From contig JAFXYU010000196.1 of NCBI GenBank assembly GCA_017541565.1, forward strand, positions 1 to 8,009: 8,009 nucleotides of DNA, read 5' to 3'. Position 1 is the stretch's first letter; every line of letters begins with the position of its first letter. The stretch comes from a bacterium. GTDB lineage: Bacteria > Cyanobacteriota > Vampirovibrionia > Gastranaerophilales > Gastranaerophilaceae. Below the pieces are notes generated by a model. That model was not told the origin of the DNA and searched no databases. It saw only the letters and a list, made by a program, of their open reading frames with translations. A program made the translations under genes and the position numbers. Shown here one piece after another: positions 1 to 5,215 of the stretch.

Positions 1-141
1 AAGAGAAATGTTTAGGGTCAAAAGCAAATCCAGCATTGGTGCAGGGATTGGAATAACCATCATAATGACAATAATGACCAAGCCAATAGCAAGGACAATA
101 TCGTTATTACTTAAAATTTTAGATAATTTTCCCAGTTCCAT
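1..141 (-). CDS. flhA: Flagellar biosynthesis protein FlhA, N-terminal fragment cut by window edge
   Basis: FlhA is an inner-membrane protein of the flagellar type III export gate. Only 47 codons are visible, reading off the left end of the window. They give a short polar start (MELGKLSKILSNND), a hydrophobic helix at about residues 15-31 and then the segment VIPIPAPMLDLLLTLNISL. A helix followed by an I-P-x-P-x-x-L-D-x-L-L-x-x-N pattern is the usual N-terminus of the FlhA/SctV family. I chose the ATG at 141 because GGTG lies about 5 nt upstream as a plausible ribosome binding site. An in-frame ATG at 156 would add five residues (MNGGE) but has no clear binding site. The gene follows the aminotransferase on the same strand after about 65-80 nt. 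A non-flagellar SctV homologue cannot be excluded from so short a piece, but flagellar FlhA is the more likely reading. Confidence 0.75.
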   Translation of the reverse strand, partial: MELGKLSKILSNNDIVLAIGLVIIVIMMVIPIPAPMLDLLLTLNISL

Positions 142-158
142 CTCTCCACCATTCATAT

Positions 159-177
159 TGTATCACTGTTTGATACA
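159..177. promoter_or_regulatory. Perfect 7-bp inverted repeat upstream of flhA
   Basis: TGTATCA (159-165) and TGATACA (171-177) are exact reverse complements separated by CTGTT. The repeat sits in the short gap between the aminotransferase stop and the flhA start. It lies 3 bp before the distal possible ATG (156) and 17 bp before the preferred one (141). Its position and symmetry suit a protein operator or a small hairpin in the flhA leader. It is not a terminator, since no T-tract follows on either strand. No regulator is identified. Confidence 0.4.
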
Positions 178-221
178 TCATGGCAAGTTTGTGAACTACA
201 TCAAAATATGTATTTTATAGT

Positions 222-1391
222 TTATTGCTCGTTTCTTAACTTATTTACAAAACTGCTCAATCGTTCCATTGCAAGCATTAAATTATCCATCGAATAAGCA
301 TACGATATTCTTAAAAAACCTTCTCCGCTTTTGCCAAAAGCATTTCCCGGAACAGCCGCAACTTTTTCCTCGTGAAGAAATCTTGTAGCAAATTCTTCAC
401 TGGACATATTGAACTCTTTTATTGAGGGAAATACATAAAATGCACCGTAAGGTTCAAAACACTCCAATTTCATTTCTTTGAAAGCACTTAATAAATATCT
501 TCTGCGCGCATTGTAGGCATCACGCATTTCTTCAACATCCGCATCACCGTTTCTAAGTGCCTCTATTGCAGCGTATTGGCTTGTTGTCGGCGCACACATT
601 ATTGCAAACTGATGAATTTTTGTCATCTGTTTTATTATTTCCTTAGGTCCGCAAGCGTATCCGAGCCGCCATCCTGTCATAGCATAAGCCTTTGAAAAAC
701 CGTTTATTAAGACAGTTCGTTCCTTCATTCCGTCAATTTGTGCTATTGAAACATGTTTACCTTTATAAGTCAGAGCGCTGTATATTTCATCTGATAGAAC
801 GTAAATATCGTTTTCTATACATACCTTCGCAATCGCCTCCAAATCGGATTTTTCCATTATTGCACCGGTCGGATTATTTGGAAACGGCAAAACAAGAACT
901 TTTGTTTTTTCGGTTATTGCAGATTTAAGTTCATCCGCTGTCAACCTGAAACAATTTTCTAATTTTAAATCTATAATGACAGGTGTTGCACCCGCAAGCA
1001 GAGTACAAGGTTCATAAGAAACATACGCCGGTTGCGGGATAATAACTTCATCTCCTGTGTTAACAATAGCACGCAAGCCAATATCGATTGCTTCCGAACC
1101 GCCGACTGTTACCAGCACTTCGTCCATGGGATTATATTCAAGATTATTTTGTCGTTTTAGATAATTACAAATCTCTTTTCTCAGTTCTTTTAATCCCGCA
1201 TTTGAAGTATAAAAAGTTTTACCTCTTTCAAGAGCATAAATACCTTCATCTCTAATATGCCAAGGCGTATCAAAATCAGGTTCTCCGACACCCAGCGAAA
1301 TCGCATCCTTCATCTCGCTGACAATATCAAAAAACTTCCTGATACCCGACGGTTTAAGACCTTCAACAACTTTCGAAAGAGGTTTCGTCAT
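222..1391 (-). CDS. PLP-dependent class I/II aminotransferase, YugH/PatA-like
   Basis: This 389-aa cytosolic fold-type I aminotransferase moves an amino group between an amino acid and a 2-oxo acid through pyridoxal phosphate. Family hallmarks are present in order: SLGVGEPDF (32-40), GGSEAI near 97-102, NNPTG (172-176), SDEIY (200-204) whose Asp201 should contact the PLP ring nitrogen, SKAYAMTGWRLGY (233-245) with Lys234 as the Schiff-base lysine, and FLRISYA with Arg361 as the likely substrate-carboxylate arginine. Length is normal and no key residue is missing. The ATG at 1391 overlaps the upstream regulator's stop in an ATGA arrangement, with GAGAGG about 10 nt upstream, so translation is probably coupled. 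Gene order and sequence resemble Bacillus YugG-YugH. The exact substrate (aspartate, alanine, aromatic or other) cannot be told from sequence alone. Confidence 0.93.
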   Translation of the reverse strand: MTKPLSKVVEGLKPSGIRKFFDIVSEMKDAISLGVGEPDFDTPWHIRDEGIYALERGKTFYTSNAGLKELRKEICNYLKRQNNLEYNPMDEVLVTVGGSEAIDIGLRAIVNTGDEVIIPQPAYVSYEPCTLLAGATPVIIDLKLENCFRLTADELKSAITEKTKVLVLPFPNNPTGAIMEKSDLEAIAKVCIENDIYVLSDEIYSALTYKGKHVSIAQIDGMKERTVLINGFSKAYAMTGWRLGYACGPKEIIKQMTKIHQFAIMCAPTTSQYAAIEALRNGDADVEEMRDAYNARRRYLLSAFKEMKLECFEPYGAFYVFPSIKEFNMSSEEFATRFLHEEKVAAVPGNAFGKSGEGFLRISYAYSMDNLMLAMERLSSFVNKLRNEQ

Positions 1392-1870
1392 GGAGATACA
1401 ACCTCTCTTTCATCCTCAATTTTTTCATCGACAATCGTTCCGTGATCTTTATATTTTTTAAGAATGAAATGCGTTCCGGTACTTAAAATACTATCGAGTG
1501 TAGAAAGTTTTTCAGAAACAAATTGCGCAATTTCCTTTAGCGATTTTTCTTCCAAAGTAACCAATAAATCAAAACCGCCGGAAATTAGATATACATCGCG
1601 AACTTCCGGATAATTATATATTCTGGACGCTATTCTGTCAAACCCTTGACCTCGCTGAGGTGTAACTTTAACCTCAATTAGCGCGGTAACTTTTTCTATA
1701 TCTGTTTTTTCCCAGTTGATAAGAGTATGATACCCGCATATTATCCCCTCTTCTTCGAGTTTTTGAAGTTCGTTTGCAACTTTTATCTCATCACAATTAA
1801 GAGTTAGTGCGAGTTCTTTTAAACCAATTCTGCTGTTTTTTTCAATAATGTTAAGTAATTTATCTCTCAT
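1388..1870 (-). CDS. Lrp/AsnC-family transcriptional regulator, YugG-like
   Basis: This 160-aa DNA-binding protein has the two parts expected of an Lrp/AsnC regulator. An N-terminal winged helix-turn-helix spans about residues 1-46 (LLNIIEKNSRIGLKELALTL, then KVANELQKLEEEGIICGY). A C-terminal RAM ligand and oligomerisation domain spans about 60-140 and includes YLISGGFDLLV, the usual glycine-containing effector-pocket segment. The stretches GYHTLINWEKT and VTPQRGQGFDRI match the YugG-type subgroup as I remember it. The acidic tail (about 145-157) is probably disordered. The start at 1870 has AGGA about 5-8 nt upstream, and that site overlaps the TAG stop of the preceding gene. It sits between a flavoprotein and an aminotransferase, so it probably regulates this operon, including itself, in response to an amino acid. 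The ligand is unknown. Confidence 0.92.
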   Translation of the reverse strand: MRDKLLNIIEKNSRIGLKELALTLNCDEIKVANELQKLEEEGIICGYHTLINWEKTDIEKVTALIEVKVTPQRGQGFDRIASRIYNYPEVRDVYLISGGFDLLVTLEEKSLKEIAQFVSEKLSTLDSILSTGTHFILKKYKDHGTIVDEKIEDEREVVSP

Positions 1871-1877
1871 AATTTTC

Positions 1878-2498
1878 CTATCTTATAAAATTTGTGTAAA
1901 TTCTTTCTTCCTGTTCGGGAGGAGTAATTCCGACCTTTTTCCCTGTTTCTATACATTTTAATATCCAAACCATATTTCTGGCAAGATTCCTCATGGTTTG
2001 AAGACCTTCCATATCTTTTCTTGCCTCTTCCGCAACGTGACCGTGAATATTATTCCAATAATTTGATGATATTATCGGCATATTATTAATTGTAAAATAT
2101 TTATTCAATACGTCAAAACTTGCGGTTGTACCTGAGCGTCTTGCAGATGCAATTGCTGCAGCCGGCTTATAAGCAAACGCTTTTGAACCAGAATAGAATG
2201 CTCTGTCCAAAAATGATAAAATTCTGCCGGAAGGGTGAGCGTAGTACACAGGTGTTCCAAAAACAAAACCGTCAAATTCTTTTGCTTTGGCTACGAATGT
2301 ATTTACGACATCATCATATACACATTTGCCGAGTTTTCTGCATGCCTGACATCCCGAACAATCTCTGATTTCAGGATTCCCAAGTTGAAAAATTTCGGTC
2401 TTAATCCCTTCTTTATTTAGTACAATTGAAATTTCTTCAAGTGCCGTAAAAGTACATCCGTTTCTGTGAGAACTTCCGTTTACCAATAATACTTTCAT
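1878..2498 (-). CDS. Flavodoxin-fold NAD(P)H-dependent oxidoreductase, iron-sulfur flavoprotein-like
   Basis: This is a 206-aa soluble protein of the NADPH-dependent FMN reductase / flavodoxin-like superfamily. The N-terminal MKVLLVNGSSHRNGCTF forms the first beta strand and the FMN-phosphate loop. GTPVYYAHPSG (81-91) is the second flavin-contacting loop, followed by SFLDRAFY. Between them lies a compact cysteine cluster, Cys47-x2-Cys50-x2-Cys53-x5-Cys59, close to the CX2CX2CX4-7C pattern of archaeal and bacterial iron-sulfur flavoproteins (Isf) that hold a 4Fe-4S cluster. A redox role using FMN and possibly Fe-S is therefore likely. The electron donor and acceptor are unknown. It is the first gene of the minus-strand operon, with AAGGAG about 8 nt before the ATG, and it ends 7 nt before the regulator gene. 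A plain flavin reductase without a cluster is the alternative. Confidence 0.88.
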   Translation of the reverse strand: MKVLLVNGSSHRNGCTFTALEEISIVLNKEGIKTEIFQLGNPEIRDCSGCQACRKLGKCVYDDVVNTFVAKAKEFDGFVFGTPVYYAHPSGRILSFLDRAFYSGSKAFAYKPAAAIASARRSGTTASFDVLNKYFTINNMPIISSNYWNNIHGHVAEEARKDMEGLQTMRNLARNMVWILKCIETGKKVGITPPEQEERIYTNFIR

Positions 2499-2519
2499 TT
2501 TATTTGCTCCTTTATGTCT

Positions 2520-2547
2520 ATTATAAACATAAAATGCACGCTTTCAA
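2520..2547 (-). promoter_or_regulatory. Sigma-70-type promoter of the oxidoreductase-regulator-aminotransferase operon
   Basis: Read on the minus strand, TTGAAA (2542-2547, five of six to TTGACA) is followed after 16 bp by a perfect TATAAT (2520-2525). The -10 lies about 20 bp upstream of the oxidoreductase start codon, which leaves a short leader holding the AAGGAG ribosome binding site. It is the best promoter match I found in the window, and no other gene lies between it and the operon. Confidence 0.65.
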
Positions 2548-2559
2548 ATATTTATATTT
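2546..2559. promoter_or_regulatory. AT-rich palindrome between divergent promoters
   Basis: AAATAT (2546-2551) and ATATTT (2554-2559) form a perfect inverted repeat with a TT centre. It touches the minus-strand -35 and lies just upstream of the plus-strand extended -10. Lrp/AsnC proteins favour AT-rich, loosely palindromic sites, and such a regulator is encoded two genes downstream, so this is a candidate operator. In AT-rich DNA a short A/T palindrome also arises by chance, so confidence is low. Confidence 0.3.
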
Positions 2560-2560
2560 T

Positions 2561-2569
2561 TGTTATAAT
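2561..2569 (+). promoter_or_regulatory. Extended -10 promoter element of the 772-aa gene
   Basis: TGTTATAAT carries TG, one base, then a perfect TATAAT (2564-2569), which is the extended -10 form that can work without a good -35. No convincing -35 is seen near 2541-2547. The ATG at 2593 lies 23 bp beyond the -10, and AAGGGA (2581-2586) serves as the ribosome binding site 6 nt before the ATG. A transcript starting near 2576 would have a leader of under 20 nt. Confidence 0.55.
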
Positions 2570-2592
2570 AATTTACGAAAAAGGGATAATAA

Positions 2593-4911
2593 ATGAAAGT
2601 ACTACCAATCACACAACGCTTATATTGTGTTGGAAAAAATCAAAAAAGTTCGGTCAACACCAACAAGCGGCAAAATACTACGGAGTTTTTGCCTGTTTAT
2701 TATCCCGTAAATTTCGAGGCAAAAGTTATTAATATTGAGGCAGAAAAATCGAATCTGATAAGACGATTTAACGCAATTTTGAAAAGAAATACAGCAAGAC
2801 TTTCTGACGAAGAAATCGTTACAAAAATGACAAATGCTATCACCAAATTCTTTGATCAAAAATTTAAAAAATTAAAAAACCTTGAAAGTCAGGCAAGAAT
2901 CATAAAAGCAAGCGGAATCCTGAGTGCTACACAAAAACAGGAATCTTTAAATAATCTCAGAAAAGATTATAACAGAACACAAAAATCTTTACCGAATTGC
3001 CAAATAGCAATCGGACCGGAAGACGAATTAACGGATTTTCTGCTGATTAACAAATTCAAATCAGCAATTTCGGACGATAACTTCAATTTAAAAAAGGTTT
3101 TCTTAAAACACTATGAGCCTCTGAACAACATAAAAACAATTGAAGAACTGAATGAACAATTCCCTTCAATAGATACACCACTCAGACCGGAATTTGTTAC
3201 GGCAAAGAAAATTGCCCAAAATTTGACAAAAGAGTTTTATTTAACACTCGATGAATTTCATCAAAACGGAGATGAAAATGGAGCAAAAGAATACATGAAA
3301 AAAGTATTCATGGATATTCTGAGCAATGCATTCGGAAAACACCTTTATACGTTTGATGAACCTACCGCCGCAAGAATTGTAGAAGCGGTAGGTGACGCAA
3401 TAATCACAAGATACGAATCGCTGGCAGAAAAAAATATGTTGGACTCACTGCCTATAAAAATAAAGCAAAAAACTCCGATTATTTCCGAAAATGATATTGC
3501 ACTGCTTAAAGTCGATTATGATGACTTCGTTCTGTCTGTTATTCGTGACATATATCTAAACTTTAAAAAACCGAACGATATTATTTATTCAAAAGATAAC
3601 AACACGATAAAAGTTGCGAAAATCAAGGATAATCCCTACAAATTTGAAAAATTGGATGAAACACTTAAACGTTTTATATCGGATTCGGAAACAATTAAAA
3701 ACTTCCAAAGAGAATATCACAGATATTCTGACGAAGAACTCAGAAACAGAATACTGTTCATCACTGACAGAATGGGAAACAATGAAAGACTGCTCGAAAA
3801 ATTGGTAGAATTTGATTCTTGTATGTTCACCAATGAAGACAAACAGCAATTACATATTTTATTCAGAAAACTCGATTCCGTATTTGATGAAGACAAAACT
3901 CTTGAACAAGTTATGCAAGAAATTGCAGAAGAAGACATCCGTCCGCACGGAACAGCAAAAATCAATGAAGCAGAACGGAATAAAGCATATACAAGACTTA
4001 AAGAAGAACAAAGAGCAGCCTCAAAACTCAGAGCGATACTAAAGAATTTTGATGATGCAATTAATGTTTTATATATAAACAATTTGAACTATGCCGCTGA
4101 AATTGCTTCCGAATATCGTCCAAAAAGTCTTGAAGGCATATCTGACGGTTACAAGTTTATAATAGATACAATAATGCATCACACAAATAAAAATCTTGAA
4201 ATTACAGAAAAAAATACAATTCAAAGAGAAATTTTGTACTGGGACAAATACAATGAGCAGAAAAACGATACTTCGGAACTGTTAGAGAAAGCAAAGAAAT
4301 TCGCAACAAATGAAAACGGAACAATTAATGAAATTAAAGCCGGCGGCTATTTGTTTAATCACGGAGTTGTATCGGCTTATCCGGAAACAGGTGAGTATAA
4401 TAAAGAAATTTTAGAACTCATTATGAAAAATTTTGGAGAAAACAAAGAAAAAGCCGTAAAATATCTTTGCAAATATGACGAATATAAAACGCTATGCGAA
4501 AAACACGGGCAAAAAATTGGAAACCTGACAAAAATATTTAACTCTCAGGACTCTGACGATAAGATTTTATTAAAACACATAATCAAAAAGGATTATATAA
4601 CCTCCGATACATCCGCAACTGCTGCAATGGGCAAAAACAATTCGGTAAAAACTACGATTTCCGCAAAAGCAAAGCAGGAAATTTATGACTACTACAGATT
4701 CCCTAAATGTATTGAATTCTATGAAGCATTCGAAAATGCAATGACAATTTTTGCATCAAAAAAATCTTCAGCAGGAATAAAAAATTTGGGCAGAAATAAT
4801 AACAGCCTTACAGATATCATTGAACTAAAGATTCTTGGATATGACGACCGTTTGGTAAGTTACGACGGAACATACTATTTTAACGAATTTACTCCTGTCG
4901 GAAGACACTAA
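2593..4911 (+). CDS. Large helical protein of unknown function, probably lineage-specific
   Basis: I do not recognise a characterised family for this 772-aa protein. It has no obvious signal peptide, no membrane helix, and none of the nucleotide-binding, protease, nuclease or transferase motifs I know. The first 35 residues are basic and Asn/Gln/Thr-rich, probably disordered, and lead into YYPVNFEAKV (36-45). I associate a short leader with such a Phe-containing motif with many Gastranaerophilales proteins. The rest is Lys/Glu/Asn-rich and predicted alpha-helical, with amphipathic stretches near 53-130, 205-245, 350-445 and 455-505. LSDEEIVTKM (70-79) and YSDEELRNRI (378-387) are faintly alike. 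A glycine/aromatic patch, AGGYLFNHGVVSAYPETGEY (583-602), and the tail LVSYDGTYYFNEFTPVG break the helical pattern and may be small beta elements. The start is supported by AAGGGA and an extended -10. It is the only plus-strand gene and is transcribed alone. A structural, surface or secreted role is possible but unsupported. Confidence 0.85.
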   Translation: MKVLPITQRLYCVGKNQKSSVNTNKRQNTTEFLPVYYPVNFEAKVINIEAEKSNLIRRFNAILKRNTARLSDEEIVTKMTNAITKFFDQKFKKLKNLESQARIIKASGILSATQKQESLNNLRKDYNRTQKSLPNCQIAIGPEDELTDFLLINKFKSAISDDNFNLKKVFLKHYEPLNNIKTIEELNEQFPSIDTPLRPEFVTAKKIAQNLTKEFYLTLDEFHQNGDENGAKEYMKKVFMDILSNAFGKHLYTFDEPTAARIVEAVGDAIITRYESLAEKNMLDSLPIKIKQKTPIISENDIALLKVDYDDFVLSVIRDIYLNFKKPNDIIYSKDNNTIKVAKIKDNPYKFEKLDETLKRFISDSETIKNFQREYHRYSDEELRNRILFITDRMGNNERLLEKLVEFDSCMFTNEDKQQLHILFRKLDSVFDEDKTLEQVMQEIAEEDIRPHGTAKINEAERNKAYTRLKEEQRAASKLRAILKNFDDAINVLYINNLNYAAEIASEYRPKSLEGISDGYKFIIDTIMHHTNKNLEITEKNTIQREILYWDKYNEQKNDTSELLEKAKKFATNENGTINEIKAGGYLFNHGVVSAYPETGEYNKEILELIMKNFGENKEKAVKYLCKYDEYKTLCEKHGQKIGNLTKIFNSQDSDDKILLKHIIKKDYITSDTSATAAMGKNNSVKTTISAKAKQEIYDYYRFPKCIEFYEAFENAMTIFASKKSSAGIKNLGRNNNSLTDIIELKILGYDDRLVSYDGTYYFNEFTPVGRH

Positions 4912-4944
4912 TTTTTTAACACACAAATTGTCGATGGGGAGACT
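4911..4944. repeat. Direct repeat copy 1, derived from a tRNA-Thr 3' end
   Basis: These 34 bp match 5090-5123 at 32 positions and have the same orientation. The second half equals the last 16 or so bases of the tRNA-Thr gene with one change (TGTCGATGGGGAGACT against TGCCGATGGGGAGACT). The first half is the tract that follows the tRNA. Similarity stops sharply after GGAGACT, so no complete tRNA is present here. The copy begins on the last base of the 772-aa gene's stop codon. Confidence 0.8.
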
Positions 4945-4974
4945 GCTTACTCGCTCGCGTTGAACGGCAATTTC

Positions 4975-5015
4975 GGATTTTGCATCAAGAACTTACGTTC
5001 TTTTCGCAAAAATCC
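4975..5015. other. Long imperfect hairpin
   Basis: GGATTTTGC (4975-4983) pairs with GCAAAAATCC (5006-5015) with one bulged base. After a 3x3 internal loop, AAGAAC (4987-4992) pairs with GTTCTT (4997-5002) around a TTAC tetraloop. That is fifteen base pairs in about 41 nt. No T-tract follows on either strand, so it is not a simple intrinsic terminator. Confidence 0.6.
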
Positions 5016-5040
5016 TCCAGCTTCCGCTCGCTCACGCTCG

Positions 5041-5070
5041 AACTCTGACAAGACTCCGTCTTGTGGAGTT
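5041..5070 (+). terminator. Strong hairpin, possible terminator for the 772-aa gene
   Basis: ACAAGAC (5048-5054) and GTCTTGT (5058-5064) pair perfectly around TCC. AACTC (5041-5045) and GAGTT (5066-5070) extend the stem after a small internal loop. On the plus strand a short TTTT follows about 10 nt later (CTCGTCTCCTTTT), so it may stop transcription from the upstream plus-strand gene. The T-tract is weak and distant, so the terminator role is tentative. The hairpin itself is clear. Confidence 0.35.
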
Positions 5071-5089
5071 CTCGTCTCCTTTTACAATT

Positions 5090-5107
5090 ATTTTTTAACA
5101 CACAAAA

Positions 5108-5123
<16 letters not shown>
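5090..5123. repeat. Direct repeat copy 2, overlapping the tRNA-Thr 3' end
   Basis: This is the partner of 4911-4944, with 32 of 34 bases identical and a copy-to-copy spacing of 179 bp. Here the repeat is part of an intact tRNA gene: 5108-5123 is the 3' acceptor strand and part of the T-arm, and 5090-5107 is the A/T-rich downstream flank. This copy is therefore probably the original. Integrase attachment sites commonly use just this part of tRNA genes. Confidence 0.8.
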
Positions 5124-5180
<57 letters not shown>

Positions 5181-5194
5181 ATACTTAAATTTTA

Positions 5195-5215
5195 GCACAA
5201 AATTTTATTTTGTGC
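5195..5215 (-). terminator. Perfect 9-bp hairpin over the mutL stop codon, possible weak terminator
   Basis: GCACAAAAT (5195-5203) and ATTTTGTGC (5207-5215) are exact reverse complements with a 3-nt loop. The mutL stop codon (TAA, 5205-5207) lies mainly in that loop. On the minus strand the hairpin is followed by TAAAATTT, a poor T-tract, and the tRNA begins 14 nt later. It may attenuate read-through from mutL, mark an RNA processing site between mutL and the tRNA, or protect the mutL 3' end. Confidence 0.45.

Larger units (their letters stand above)
4945..5089. repeat. Hairpin-rich insert between the two tRNA-end repeats
   Basis: This stretch of about 145 bp is visibly richer in GC than its surroundings and has no credible gene. 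CGCTCG occurs three times (4952, 5025, 5035). Two strong hairpins are present, at 4975-5015 and 5041-5070. GGAGAC (4938-4943, in repeat copy 1) and GTCTCC (5074-5079) are complementary and could close the whole unit. GGAGTTCTCGTCTCC (5065-5079) matches the tRNA's own T-arm sequence, GGAGTTCGAGTCTCC, at 13 of 15 positions but lies on the opposite strand. The layout suggests a small dispersed structured repeat or a non-autonomous insertion at a tRNA 3' end. It could also be a decayed tRNA array or a small RNA. Confidence 0.5.

Noticed and set aside
8..220. Plus-strand 70-aa reading frame at the left end
   Set aside because: It lies antisense to the flhA N-terminus, which has family-like sequence. 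The plus-strand product matches nothing I recognise.
2514..2732. Plus-strand 72-aa reading frame at the start of the large gene
   Set aside because: It overlaps the promoter and the 5' end of the 772-aa gene in another frame and begins upstream of the -10 that would have to express it.
3361..3392. Perfect 8-bp inverted repeat (CCTACCGC / GCGGTAGG) with a 16-nt spacer inside the large gene
   Set aside because: It lies in the middle of an intact coding frame with normal codons and no T-tract. Chance or a minor mRNA stem explains it.
3717..4082. Minus-strand 121-aa reading frame inside the large gene
   Set aside because: It is Ser/Leu/Phe-rich, as expected when Glu/Lys-rich coding DNA is read antisense. 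It has no ribosome binding site or family signal.
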